A stretch of 64,000 nucleotides of DNA from positions 310,001 to 374,000 of the forward strand of contig NZ_JNXG01000017.1 in NCBI RefSeq assembly GCF_000717025.1, read 5' to 3'. A program made the translations under genes and the position numbers. Source of the stretch: Streptomyces atroolivaceus. GTDB taxonomy: Bacteria; Actinomycetota; Actinomycetes; Streptomycetales; Streptomycetaceae. Under the pieces are notes generated by a model, which was given only the letters and a program-made list of their open reading frames with translations, searched no databases and was not told where the DNA came from. Numbering within the stretch: position 1 is the stretch's first letter; every line of letters starts with the position of its first letter. Below are positions 8,962 through 17,292 of this stretch, one piece after another.

Positions 8962-10014
8962 TCAGGCGGCGAGGCCGGAGCGCTCCAGGGCGTCGGTGCC
9001 GGCGCGCAGGGCCGCGAGCCGCTCGTCGAGCGTGAAGCCCGCCGGTGCCAGGGTCAGCGTCGTGACGCCGGCGGCCGCGTACGCCTGCATCCGGTCGGCG
9101 ATCCGCTCCACCGGGCCGAGCAGCGTGGTCTGGTCGATGAGCTGGTGCGGTACGGCGGCCGCGGCCCCCGCCTTGTCGCCGGCCAGGTACTTGTCCTGGA
9201 TCTCCGCGGCTTCCTTCTCGTACCCCATGCGCTGGGCGAGCTGGTTGTAGAAGTTCTGCTTGCGGCTGCCCATGCCGCCGACGTAGAGCGCGGTGTACGG
9301 GCGGAACATGTCGGCGAGGCCGTTGACGTCGTCGCCGACCGCCAGCGGAAGGGTCGGACAGACGTCGAACCCGTCCATCGTCTTCCCGGCCTTCTCCCGG
9401 CCGGCCCGCAGGTGCTTCACCGCGGTCTCGTCGAGGTGCTCGGCGGAGGGGAAGATCAGGAGGGCGCCGTCGGCGATCTCGCCGGTCTGCTCCAGGTTCT
9501 TCGGGCCGATCGCGGCGATGTAGAGCGGGATGTGCTCGCGCTGCGGGTGGACGGTCAGCTTGATCGGCTTGCCGGGGCCGTCGGGCAGCGGGAGCGTCCA
9601 GTGCTCGCCCTCGTAGGACAGCCGCTCCCGGGACATCGCCCGGCGCACGATCTCGACGTACTCGCGCGTGCGGGCCAGGGGCTTGTCGAACTTGACTCCG
9701 TACCAGCCCTCGGACACCTGCGGTCCCGAGACGCCGAGGCCGAGGCGGAAACGGCCCCCGGAGAGCGAGTCGAGGGTGGCCGCCGTCATGGCCGTCATCG
9801 CGGGCTGACGGGCCGGGATCTGCATGATGGCGGAGCCCACGTCGATGGACTCGGTCCGGGCCGCGACCCAGGCCAGCACCGTCGGCACGTCGGAGCCGTA
9901 CGCCTCGGCCGCCCAGCAGACGTCGTAGCCGAGCCGGTCGGCCTCCTGGGCGACGGCGAGGTTGTCGCCGTCCATCCCCGCACCCCAGTAACCGAGATTG
10001 ATGCCGAGCCGCAT
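8962..10014 (-). CDS. LLM-class F420-dependent oxidoreductase
   Basis: This 350-residue luciferase-like monooxygenase-fold protein starts MRLGINLGYWGAGMDG, the usual beginning of the F420-dependent branch. The segments WVAARTESIDVGSAIMQIPARQPAM and GGRFRLGLGVSGPQV are typical of the barrel. It probably carries out a hydride transfer with reduced or oxidised F420 on an unknown substrate. A GAGGGAG ribosome site precedes the ATG. It is divergent from the aldo/keto reductase gene. Confidence 0.87.
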   Translation of the reverse strand: MRLGINLGYWGAGMDGDNLAVAQEADRLGYDVCWAAEAYGSDVPTVLAWVAARTESIDVGSAIMQIPARQPAMTAMTAATLDSLSGGRFRLGLGVSGPQVSEGWYGVKFDKPLARTREYVEIVRRAMSRERLSYEGEHWTLPLPDGPGKPIKLTVHPQREHIPLYIAAIGPKNLEQTGEIADGALLIFPSAEHLDETAVKHLRAGREKAGKTMDGFDVCPTLPLAVGDDVNGLADMFRPYTALYVGGMGSRKQNFYNQLAQRMGYEKEAAEIQDKYLAGDKAGAAAAVPHQLIDQTTLLGPVERIADRMQAYAAAGVTTLTLAPAGFTLDERLAALRAGTDALERSGLAA

Positions 10015-10155
10015 ACCCACGCTCCCTCTACTGATCAGTAACGTTCCTGTGCCCGGGACTCTAGCGCGGGGCGCCGGGATCCGGCAGGCTCGCCGGGGAC
10101 GGGGTTGTCCACAGGCTTCCACGGCGTGGGGCCCTGGCCAGTAATCTCAGCGCCC

Positions 10156-11139
10156 ATGGAGCAGAGGCATCTCGGCCGTACCGGCCTTCGCGTGTCCCGG
10201 ATCGGGCTGGGCACCCTCACCTGGGGCCGGGACACCGACGAACACGACGCCGCCGACCAGCTCAAAGCCTTCTGGGACGTGGGCGGCACCCTCGTCGACA
10301 CCGCCGACGTGTACGCCGGCGGGGAGGCCGAACACCTGCTGGGGCGCCTCCTGGACAACCTGGTGCCACGGCGAGATCTGGTCATCGCGACCAAGGCCGG
10401 CAGCGTGCCCGACCCCTACCGCCGCTTCGACGGATCGCGCGGGCACCTGCTCGCCGCGCTCGACGCCTCGCTGCGGCGGCTCGGGACGGACCACGTCGAC
10501 CTGTGGCAGCTCCACGCCTTCGATCCCGTGACGCCGCTGGACGAGACCCTGCAGGCGCTGGACCTCGCTGTGTCGTCGGGCCGTGCCCGGTATGCCGGAG
10601 TGTCCAACTTCAGCGGCTGGCAGCTGGCCAAGGCGGCCACCTGGCAGCTCGCCGCGCCCGGGCTGCGCACCCGGCTGGCCTCCACGCAGATGGAGTACTC
10701 GCTGTTGCAGCGGGGCGTCGAGCGTGAGGTGCTGCCGGCGGCGCTGGACCTCGGGGTGGGGCTGCTGCCGTCGTCCCCGCTCGGCCGGGGGGTGCTGACC
10801 GGCAAGTACCGCACGGGCACGCCCTCCGACTCACGCGGCGCCTCCGAGCAGCTGGCCCCGTTCGTCGAGCCGTACCTCGACGAGGCGGCGGGCAGGATCG
10901 TGGACGCGGTGGCCACGGCCGCCGACGGCCTCGCCACGACGCCGCTCCAGGTCGCGCTCGCCTGGGTGCGGGACCGGCCGGGGGTGGTGGCTCCGGTCGT
11001 CGGGGCGCGCAACGCGCGCCAGCTGGCCGAGGCCCTGTCAGTGGAGGCGCTTAGTCTTCCTGACGAGATCTGCCAGGCGCTCGACGACGTGTCGGCGCCC
11101 GTGCACCGCTATCCCGACCAGGACTGGAGCACGCTGTGA
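10156..11139 (+). CDS. Aldo/keto reductase
   Basis: This 327-residue (beta/alpha)8 NADPH-dependent reductase shows the catalytic tetrad: Asp and Tyr in DTADVYAGGEAE, Lys in IATKAG and His in LWQLHAFD. The substrate is unknown. No ribosome site is visible. TAATCT ends eight bases before the ATG, so the message may be leaderless. Its TGA overlaps the GTG of the next gene (GTGA), coupling translation of the reductase and the RecD2-like protein. Confidence 0.9.
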   Translation: MEQRHLGRTGLRVSRIGLGTLTWGRDTDEHDAADQLKAFWDVGGTLVDTADVYAGGEAEHLLGRLLDNLVPRRDLVIATKAGSVPDPYRRFDGSRGHLLAALDASLRRLGTDHVDLWQLHAFDPVTPLDETLQALDLAVSSGRARYAGVSNFSGWQLAKAATWQLAAPGLRTRLASTQMEYSLLQRGVEREVLPAALDLGVGLLPSSPLGRGVLTGKYRTGTPSDSRGASEQLAPFVEPYLDEAAGRIVDAVATAADGLATTPLQVALAWVRDRPGVVAPVVGARNARQLAEALSVEALSLPDEICQALDDVSAPVHRYPDQDWSTL

Positions 11140-13349
11140 CTGCGCATCCCCGGGGAGAAGCCCCGGACCCCGCGGCCGAGGACCACGAGGCCGGCGAGGA
11201 CGCCGCCCAGGCCGCCGACACGCCCGGCACGCCCGACGAGGGCGACGCGGGGAGCGCGGAGGGCGCGGAGGGCGCTCAGGACCCGGAGCAGGTTCCCGGT
11301 GTGCCCGCCGCCCCCGCACTGTCGGAGGCCGAGGCGGAGCTGGCCGCCCAGCGCGAGCTGCGCGAGCGGATCGAGCAGCGCAAGGCGGAGAAGGAAGGGC
11401 CCATCGCCGCCGGCACGAAGCTGAGCGGCCCGGCAGCGGATCTGCTCGCGGCGGTACGCGCGGTGGAGAGCGGTGAGAAACCGGGCACCGCCTTCTTCGA
11501 CTCGCCCGCCTCGGCGCCCGCGCCCCGCCGGGCAGCCCCTGCCGCCGCCCCGACGGCGCCCGCCGGTCCCTCCCGGGACCCCGAGCAGCCGGCCCCTGCG
11601 GCCGCTTCCCCCGGCGCCGCGGCCGCGGTCGCGGCGGTGCTCGCCGGAGGCGGGGCCCCCGAGGCCCTGGCCCGCCCGGCGGCGGCGACACTCGGCGAAG
11701 GGGCGGCCCAGGCGCTCCGGGAGGATCCGTGGCAGCTGCTGTCCGTGCCCGGTGTACGCCCCGAGCAGGCGGACGGCTTCGCGAGGGCACTGCTGGGCGC
11801 GGAGTGCGGGCCCGACGACGAGCGGCGTACGGCGGCTCTGGTGGGCTGGCTCCTGGAGCGGGCCGCGCTCCGGGGCCACACCGCACTGGACGCCGACGAG
11901 GTGCGGACGGCCCTGGCCGGGTACGCGGTGACCGACCCCGGGGAGGCCGTGCAGCACGCCGTCGACGAGGGCGTCGTGCTGGTGTTCCAGGACGGCGTCG
12001 ACGCCACGGAGCCGGAGAGCCCGGAAGGGACCGAGGAGACACCCGAGGACGGGACGCGGGGTGACGATGAGCCGGTGCCGGTCCTGCTCGGCCTCGACCG
12101 GTACGCCCTGGCCGAGGAGAGCCTCGCCGACGGCCTGGGCCGGCTGGTCAACTCCTGCGACAAGGGCGCCGACTGGACGGAGGCGGCAGCAGCCGCCCCG
12201 TCCTCCTCGGCGGGCGAGCTGATCCGGGCGGCCGCGGCGGCCGGTCTGGTGGCCCACAGCGGCGGCGAGGCCGCCCGTGCCGAACCAGCCGCCCTGATCG
12301 CCGCCGCACACGGCCTCGGTCTCCGGGTCGTGGGCACCACCCACAGCGCGGACGGGCGGCGCCGGCTGGAGGAGGCGGTCGGGGACGCGGGGTCCGCCGT
12401 CACTCTCTCCGCCCTGCTCTCCGGCGAGGACGGGCCGGGCCGGGACGCGGACGGCGCGTTCGCCCTCGACGTGCTGGTCGTGCTGGACGCCCCGCAGCTC
12501 GACGTGGAGACGGCCGCGATGCTGGTGGAATCCCTCGCCGACGGGACACGCCTGGTCCTGAGCGGTGACCCGGGCGTGCTGGGATCGGCCGGCGCGGGCC
12601 GGGTGTTCGCCGACGTCATCGCGGCGCGCGCCTGCCCTCACGTGGTCTCGCGCACGCCCGACCCCGGACCGATCGGCGAGCTGGTCTCCGGCATCGGCAT
12701 CGGCGAGCTCGCCCAGGTCGACGCACCCGGCAGGGAAGTGGTGATCGTGCCCGTCCGGGACGCGGGTGAGGCCGTCCACCGCACGGTGCAGCTGGTGGCC
12801 GACTCGGTGCCGCGCGCCATCGGGGTGCCTTCCTCCGACACCCAGGTGATCACGGTGGGGCACGGCGGTTCGGCGGGCACGACGGCACTGAACGCCGCGC
12901 TCAAGGAGCGGCTGAATCCGGGACCGGGCCGGTTCGGCGGCTTCGACCCGGGCGACCGCGTGGTCCATGTCCCCGCTCCCGGCAGGGCGGTGCCCGGCTC
13001 GGTCGTCTCGGCTGACGCCGAGGGCCTGCGTCTGGACTGCGCCGGGACACCCGTCGTCGTACCGCAGGACCGGGTGGAGACCTCGGTCCGCCACGGCTGG
13101 GCGCTCAGCGCCCACCAGGCGGCCGGGATGCGCTGGCCCGCCGCTGTCGTCGTCCTGCCCGGAGACGCCGCGCAGGGTCTCAGCAGGCCCTGGGTGTACA
13201 CGGCGTTCAGCCGTGGGGAGCGGCACCTGTCCGTGGTGCACGGCGTGGACCAGGCTCTGCCGCGCGCGGTGGCCGAGGTGCCGGCCCAGGAGCGGACCAC
13301 CCGGCTGCGCCCCCTGCTGGAGGCGCTGCCCACGCCGGACGCCTCGTAG
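11136..13349 (+). CDS. Helix-hairpin-helix protein with a degenerate RecD2-type helicase domain
   Basis: This 737-residue protein keeps the RecD2 layout but not its ATPase residues. Residues 1-190 are acidic, Ala/Pro-rich and include a short charged coil. Residues 190-260 hold the helix-hairpin-helix segment (EDPWQLLSVPGVRPEQADGF) and the GHTALDADEV element. Where RecD2 has GGPGTGKTT, this protein has SGGEAARAE (about residues 373-382). The Walker B DEASM is replaced by LDAPQ (about 449-453). VHKSQGSE is replaced by AHQAAGMRW, while LNP...GDRVV and VYTAFSRGERHL remain. It is probably not an active helicase and may be a DNA-binding or scaffold protein. It overlaps the aldo/keto reductase gene by 4 bases. 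Confidence 0.8.
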   Translation: MTAHPRGEAPDPAAEDHEAGEDAAQAADTPGTPDEGDAGSAEGAEGAQDPEQVPGVPAAPALSEAEAELAAQRELRERIEQRKAEKEGPIAAGTKLSGPAADLLAAVRAVESGEKPGTAFFDSPASAPAPRRAAPAAAPTAPAGPSRDPEQPAPAAASPGAAAAVAAVLAGGGAPEALARPAAATLGEGAAQALREDPWQLLSVPGVRPEQADGFARALLGAECGPDDERRTAALVGWLLERAALRGHTALDADEVRTALAGYAVTDPGEAVQHAVDEGVVLVFQDGVDATEPESPEGTEETPEDGTRGDDEPVPVLLGLDRYALAEESLADGLGRLVNSCDKGADWTEAAAAAPSSSAGELIRAAAAAGLVAHSGGEAARAEPAALIAAAHGLGLRVVGTTHSADGRRRLEEAVGDAGSAVTLSALLSGEDGPGRDADGAFALDVLVVLDAPQLDVETAAMLVESLADGTRLVLSGDPGVLGSAGAGRVFADVIAARACPHVVSRTPDPGPIGELVSGIGIGELAQVDAPGREVVIVPVRDAGEAVHRTVQLVADSVPRAIGVPSSDTQVITVGHGGSAGTTALNAALKERLNPGPGRFGGFDPGDRVVHVPAPGRAVPGSVVSADAEGLRLDCAGTPVVVPQDRVETSVRHGWALSAHQAAGMRWPAAVVVLPGDAAQGLSRPWVYTAFSRGERHLSVVHGVDQALPRAVAEVPAQERTTRLRPLLEALPTPDAS

Positions 13350-13380
13350 GGCGGTCCGCCCGGCGGGGCCCCGGAGCACG

Positions 13381-13419
13381 TCCGACGGGCCCGGTGCGCC
13401 GCGCACCGGGCCCGTCGGA
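13381..13419. terminator. Bidirectional hairpin
   Basis: A perfect 18-base-pair stem (13381-13398 with 13402-13419) closes a three-base loop between the RecD2-like gene and the convergent hypothetical gene. Confidence 0.82.
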
Positions 13420-13427
13420 CGATGGGC

Positions 13428-14090
13428 TCAGGAGCGTTCCGGGAGGACGTCCTCCGGGTCCACGTCCAGCTCGTCGTCCTCGTCGAAGACGGAGCTGGCG
13501 TCGAAGCGGCAGACCACGAGGGACGGATCTGCGTCGTCGAACGGCGCACCGAGCCACTCCCCCGGGTCGGGAAGCTCGTCCACGGCGGAGACCCAGAGGG
13601 TGGAGTCCCCCTCCTCCAAGCCGAACTCCTTGTGCCGGGAGGCGATTTCGTCCGCCTCGTACTCGCCGAACACCACGCCCAGCGCGGCGTGCACACCGGC
13701 GCCGGCGGTCGGCAGGGCACTCCCGTCCTGTCCCTCCGGATCAAGATCGGCGAGCCGCTGCGCCTGGGCGAGCAGCCGCGCGGGCTCGGCCACCGCGTAG
13801 TCGCGCCTGATCAGCACAGTGACGGCGTGCGGTTCCTCCGGGCCCGCATACGGCGGGAGGGAGTCCTCCGCGGCGGGGATCTCGAAGGGGGTGACCTCGT
13901 CGTGGCGGTCGTAGAGCAGTTCGTCGTATACCTCGGCCGCGGCGGCCAGTGCGTTGAACGCGTCGTAGACAGCGGGGTCGTCGTCCCCGGTACGGCGTTC
14001 GACTGCCTGGAGGTGGCGGTCGAGCGCGGTTTTGACTGCATCGGCGGCGGCGCGTACCTCGGCAGCGGTGGGCTGCGCAGCATCAGACAT
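13428..14090 (-). CDS. Conserved actinobacterial hypothetical protein, acidic
   Basis: This 220-residue soluble protein has no motif that I recognise. It starts MSDAAQPTAAEVRAAADAV, is helical at the N-terminus and ends in a strongly acidic tail (DEDDELDVDPED). The middle portion, HAVTVLIRRDYAVAEP and VHAALGVVFGEYEADEI, looks like an alpha/beta domain. There is no ribosome site. TAGCGT ends seven bases before the ATG, so it is probably leaderless. It is divergent from the DUF5703 gene, with only 47 bases between the start codons. Confidence 0.72.
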   Translation of the reverse strand: MSDAAQPTAAEVRAAADAVKTALDRHLQAVERRTGDDDPAVYDAFNALAAAAEVYDELLYDRHDEVTPFEIPAAEDSLPPYAGPEEPHAVTVLIRRDYAVAEPARLLAQAQRLADLDPEGQDGSALPTAGAGVHAALGVVFGEYEADEIASRHKEFGLEEGDSTLWVSAVDELPDPGEWLGAPFDDADPSLVVCRFDASSVFDEDDELDVDPEDVLPERS

Positions 14091-14137
14091 GGGACAGACG
14101 CTATCCGTACCGGGGGTCTGCCCGCACAATAGATGCG

Positions 14138-14326
14138 ATGCCGGAATACGAATTCATCGACGTGTACGTGCCGCGCGGGGTGACCCGCAAGGAGGCGGCC
14201 CGACTGCTCACCGACCGTGCCGAGTACGGGCACTGGGAGCTGGACCGACTGACGCTGCGCCGTGACGGCAGTCGCCGGGTGCGGCTGCGGCGCCGCATCA
14301 TCCGCCAGCTACGGCCCACCTGGTAG
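14138..14326 (+). CDS. DUF5703 family small basic protein
   Basis: This 62-residue protein begins MPEYEFIDVYVPRGVTRKEA and ends in an arginine-rich tail (VRLRRRIIRQLRPTW). It matches the small, highly conserved DUF5703 family of Streptomyces. The function is unknown. The basic C-terminus suggests nucleic-acid contact, as inference only. It is followed at once by a perfect hairpin. Confidence 0.82.
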   Translation: MPEYEFIDVYVPRGVTRKEAARLLTDRAEYGHWELDRLTLRRDGSRRVRLRRRIIRQLRPTW

Positions 14327-14331
14327 GGCGG

Positions 14332-14359
14332 AGCGGGTTCCGCACACGCGGAACCCGCT
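14332..14359. terminator. Bidirectional hairpin
   Basis: A perfect 12-base-pair stem with an ACAC loop lies between the DUF5703 gene and the long chaplin gene, which converge. Confidence 0.82.
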
Positions 14360-14379
14360 CGTCACATGGCGCGACAGCG

Positions 14380-15126
14380 CTATGCGGCGCTGCGCGAGCG
14401 CCGGTACAGGACCGTGCCCGCGCCTGCGAGCAGCAGGCCCGCGCTCGCCGGGATGAGCAGGTCGAGCCCGCCCCCGCCGGTCTGCGCGAGCTGCTCACCC
14501 GCCACGAGCTGGGTCTCGGGCACCGGGGGTGCGTCCGGCGTGGCCGGCTTCTCCGGGGTGTGCGGCGTCCGCGGTACGACGGGAGGCGGGACCGTCTCCG
14601 TGTCGTTCTCGCAGTCGTTGCCGAAGACCGGGTTGAGCAGACCGCCGACGGTGACGCTGTTGCCGCAGACGTTCAGGGGGATCTCCACCGGCACCTGCAC
14701 CTGGTTGCCGGAGAGGATGCCGGGGGAACCGGTCGTCTCCGCCTGGGCCGAGGTGCCGGGGGCACGGTGCCTGCCCGTCCCGGCCCCGTTGTCGCGCACG
14801 TCCTCGTGCCCGGAAGCCTGGCTCCCGGAGCCGTGACCGGACGGGGACGCCCCGTCCGGGGTGTGCGCGTGGCCGGAGTCCGAAGATCCGTTTCCGCAGT
14901 CGTTTCCGCTCGTGGGGTTGAGCAGACCGCCGACGTCCACGGAGTTTCCGCACACGTTGACGGGTACATCGATGGGGACCTGGATCGAGTTCCCCGAGAG
15001 CACTCCCGGTGAACTCGACGCGGCGCCGGCCGCACCCGCGTCGGCGTGCGCGTAACCGCCGCCGAGCGCGAGCACTCCGCCCGCCGCCGCCATGGTGATC
15101 AGGCCTTTACGTGTGACCTGTCGCAT
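14380..15126 (-). CDS. chpC: Long chaplin with two chaplin domains and sortase signal
   Basis: Chaplins are secreted amyloid-forming surfactant proteins that coat aerial hyphae and spores. This 248-residue protein has a Sec signal peptide ending near AHADA (residue 30). Two chaplin domains follow, each with paired cysteines (VNVCGNSVDVGGLLNP...GNDC and LNVCGNSVTVGGLLNP...GNDC). A Ser/Gly/His-rich linker and a Pro/Thr stalk come next, then LAQTG near residue 213, a hydrophobic helix and RRSRSAA. This is the wall-anchored long class (ChpA-C). Adjacency to a short ChpH-type chaplin matches the S. coelicolor chpC/chpH pair, hence the symbol. An AGGAAG site precedes the ATG. Confidence 0.92.
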   Translation of the reverse strand: MRQVTRKGLITMAAAGGVLALGGGYAHADAGAAGAASSSPGVLSGNSIQVPIDVPVNVCGNSVDVGGLLNPTSGNDCGNGSSDSGHAHTPDGASPSGHGSGSQASGHEDVRDNGAGTGRHRAPGTSAQAETTGSPGILSGNQVQVPVEIPLNVCGNSVTVGGLLNPVFGNDCENDTETVPPPVVPRTPHTPEKPATPDAPPVPETQLVAGEQLAQTGGGGLDLLIPASAGLLLAGAGTVLYRRSRSAA

Positions 15127-15195
15127 AGGTTGTCTTCCTGCCTTCTGCCTGCCGAAATGCCCCGGGCACAGCCGTGCGGGGGGCCGAACGCCCAG

Positions 15196-15230
15196 CGGCC
15201 CCGGAGTGCATGGCGCGCACTCCGGGGCCG
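15196..15230 (-). terminator. Hairpin between the short and long chaplin genes
   Basis: A perfect 14-base-pair stem (15196-15209 with 15217-15230) with a seven-base loop lies just beyond the chpH stop codon. It should separate chpH transcripts from chpC and let the two be expressed at different levels. Confidence 0.75.
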
Positions 15231-15265
15231 ACCGGACTCACACCCTCACGGGTTGACGCGCATCG

Positions 15266-15499
15266 TCACGCGTTGACGCAGGCGTTGCCGAAGGCGGGGT
15301 TCAGCAGCCCGATCACGGAAATCGTGTTGCCGCACACGTTCACCGGAACGTGGACCGGAACCTGGACGACGTTGCCCGAGAGCACGCCGGGGCTGCCGAT
15401 GGCGGCACCCTGGGCACCGGCGTCGGCGGAAGCCATACCCGCACCCGCGAGCACGAGACCACCGGTAGCAGCCGCGATTGCGACGACCTTCTTGATCAT
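15266..15499 (-). CDS. chpH: Short chaplin
   Basis: This 77-residue secreted chaplin has a signal peptide (MIKKVVAIAAATGGLVLAG...ASA) followed by one chaplin domain. Two cysteines occur in VNVCGNTISVIGLLNP and GNACVNA. Short chaplins assemble into amyloid at the air-water interface and lower surface tension for aerial growth. The perfect AGGAGG ribosome site six bases before the ATG suggests high expression. The 145-base upstream region presumably holds the developmental promoter, but I could not assign its boxes. Confidence 0.94.
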   Translation of the reverse strand: MIKKVVAIAAATGGLVLAGAGMASADAGAQGAAIGSPGVLSGNVVQVPVHVPVNVCGNTISVIGLLNPAFGNACVNA

Positions 15500-15644
15500 T
15501 ATTCCTCCTGATTGACAAGTGCGGTCCCAGCCGCGGACCGCATCACGTGTAACGAGGAGGGGGTGAGGGGGCTACGAGCGGGCGATCCCTTTCACCCTTT
15601 CCGGTGAGGTGCGTACAGGCTGTCGATTTCCGCCGCCGGGCGGG

Positions 15645-16979
15645 TCAGGAGTGGTCGATGAACCGGTCGAGCACCCGGGCGCCGAAGGTCAGCCCGTCCA
15701 CCGGAACGCGCTCGTCCACACCGTGGAACATGCCGGCGAAGTCCAGCTCCGGCGGCAGCTTCAACGGAGCGAAGCCGAAGCAGCGGATACCGAGGTCGTC
15801 GAAGGACTTGGCGTCGGTACCGCCGGAGAGCATGTAGGGCACGGCGCGCGCGATCGGGTCCTCGGCCTTCAGCGCGAGCTGCATGGCGTCCACCAGGGAA
15901 CCGTCGAAGTCGGTCTCCAGGGCCTTGTCCCCGTGCACGTCCTCACGCTTCACCCGCGGGCCGAGGATCCGGTCGAGGTCGGCCAGGAACTCCTCCTCGT
16001 AACCGGGCAGGAAGCGCCCGTCCACGTGCGCCGTGGCCTGTCCGGGGATCACGTTCACCTTGTAGCCGGCGCCGAGCATGGTGGGGGCGGCGGAGTTCTG
16101 CAGGGTGGCGCCGACCATCTTGGCGATCCCGCCGAGCTTGGCGAGCGTCGCCTCCATGTCCTCGGGGTCGAGGGGGGTGCCCAGCGCGTCGGACAGCTCG
16201 TCCAGGAAGGACCGCACGGTCTTGGTCACCCGGACCGGCCACTTGTGCCGGCCCAGCCGGCCCACGGCCTCACAGAGCTCGGTGATCGCGTTGTCGTTGT
16301 TGGTCATCGAGCCGTGCCCGGCGGTGCCGTCGACGGTGAGCCGCATCCAGTGCATGCCCTTCTGCGCGGTCTCCACCAGGTAGAGGCGCAGGTTCTCGTT
16401 GACGGTGAAGGAGAAGCCGCCGACCTCGCCGATCGCCTCGGTGACGCCGTCGAAGAGGTCCCGGTGGTTGTCGACGAGGTGGCGCGCCCCGTACGTGCCG
16501 CCGGCCTCCTCGTCGGCGAGGAAGGCCAGCACGATGTCGCGCGGAGGCTTGCGGCCGCTGCGCATGCGGTCGCGTACGACCGCGAGGGTCATCGCGTCCA
16601 TGTCCTTCATGTCGACCGCTCCGCGCCCCCACACGCAGCCGTCCGCGATCTCTCCGGAGAAGGGGTCGTGGGTCCAGTCCGCCGCGTTCGCCGGCACCAC
16701 GTCGGTGTGCCCGTGGATCAGCAGCGCCGGCCTGGAGGGATCCTCGCCCTCGATCCGGGCCACGGTGGAGGCGCGGCCCTTGTGGGACTCGATGATCTTC
16801 GGCTCGAGCCCGACCTCGGCGAGCTTCTCGGCGACGTACTCGGCGGCGGCCCGCTCCCCGGGGCCCGAGTGGTCGCCGTAATTGCTGGTGTCGATCCGGA
16901 TCAGGTCACGACAGAGGTCCACGACCTCCTTCTCGGCGGTCTCGCCGATGCCGGCCGGGGACGTGTTGGTCTCGCTCAC
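15645..16979 (-). CDS. M20-family zinc peptidase/deacylase
   Basis: This 444-residue cytoplasmic metallohydrolase has the di-zinc motifs of family M20: HGHTDVVPA near residue 82, VDMKDMDA (bridging Asp) near residue 115 and DEEAGG (catalytic Glu) near residue 150. The dimerisation lid contains GTAGHGS. Substrates of the family include dipeptides and N-acyl amino acids, and the one here is unknown. The GTG at 16979 has a GGAAGGAAG site. The longer open frame to 17066 has none. Confidence 0.88.
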   Translation of the reverse strand: MSETNTSPAGIGETAEKEVVDLCRDLIRIDTSNYGDHSGPGERAAAEYVAEKLAEVGLEPKIIESHKGRASTVARIEGEDPSRPALLIHGHTDVVPANAADWTHDPFSGEIADGCVWGRGAVDMKDMDAMTLAVVRDRMRSGRKPPRDIVLAFLADEEAGGTYGARHLVDNHRDLFDGVTEAIGEVGGFSFTVNENLRLYLVETAQKGMHWMRLTVDGTAGHGSMTNNDNAITELCEAVGRLGRHKWPVRVTKTVRSFLDELSDALGTPLDPEDMEATLAKLGGIAKMVGATLQNSAAPTMLGAGYKVNVIPGQATAHVDGRFLPGYEEEFLADLDRILGPRVKREDVHGDKALETDFDGSLVDAMQLALKAEDPIARAVPYMLSGGTDAKSFDDLGIRCFGFAPLKLPPELDFAGMFHGVDERVPVDGLTFGARVLDRFIDHS

Positions 16980-17161
16980 GCTGCTTCCTTCCACTGGCAC
17001 GGTGGTGCTCCCCCTCATCCTCGCGCGCCCGCCCCCGTGCACCCAAGACCGCCCGGGCTCCGTCATGCGCCTTTCACATGGCCGGGGACGTGATCGAGCA
17101 CCCTCGAATGTTTGCTATGGTTTTCCACGTCGGAACGGGCAGGGCCCGGAAGACACACCCG

Positions 17162-17246
17162 GTCCGGGTGGCGGAATGGCAGACGCGCTAGCTTGAGGTG
17201 CTAGTGCCCTTTATCGGGCGTGGGGGTTCAAGTCCCCCCTCGGACA
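17162..17246 (+). tRNA. tRNA-Leu (anticodon GAG)
   Basis: The 85-base gene folds as a class II tRNA. The acceptor strands GTCCGGG and CTCGGAC pair with one G-U. The anticodon stem CTAGC/GCTAG encloses TTGAGGT, giving anticodon GAG for CTC/CTT leucine codons. A long variable arm (GTGCCCTTTATCGGGCGT) and a T-arm with GGTTCAAGTC follow. The discriminator is A, and CCA is not encoded. The upstream TATGGT (17116-17121) may be the -10 box, but the -35 is unclear. Confidence 0.96.
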
Positions 17247-17252
17247 CAGCGG

Positions 17253-17280
17253 AAAACCCCCAGGTCGTCCTGGGGGTTTT
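17253..17280. terminator. Hairpin after tRNA-Leu
   Basis: A perfect 12-base-pair stem (AAAACCCCCAGG and its complement) with a TCGT loop ends in TTTT. It serves the tRNA on the plus strand and the convergent GH51 gene on the minus strand. Confidence 0.85.
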
Positions 17281-17292
17281 CGCTTTTCCGTC

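Noticed and set aside
11109..13406. A 765-codon minus-strand frame opposite the RecD2-like gene
   Set aside because: It lacks a ribosome site, and its composition is typical of antisense frames. The plus-strand protein shows RecD2 family structure.
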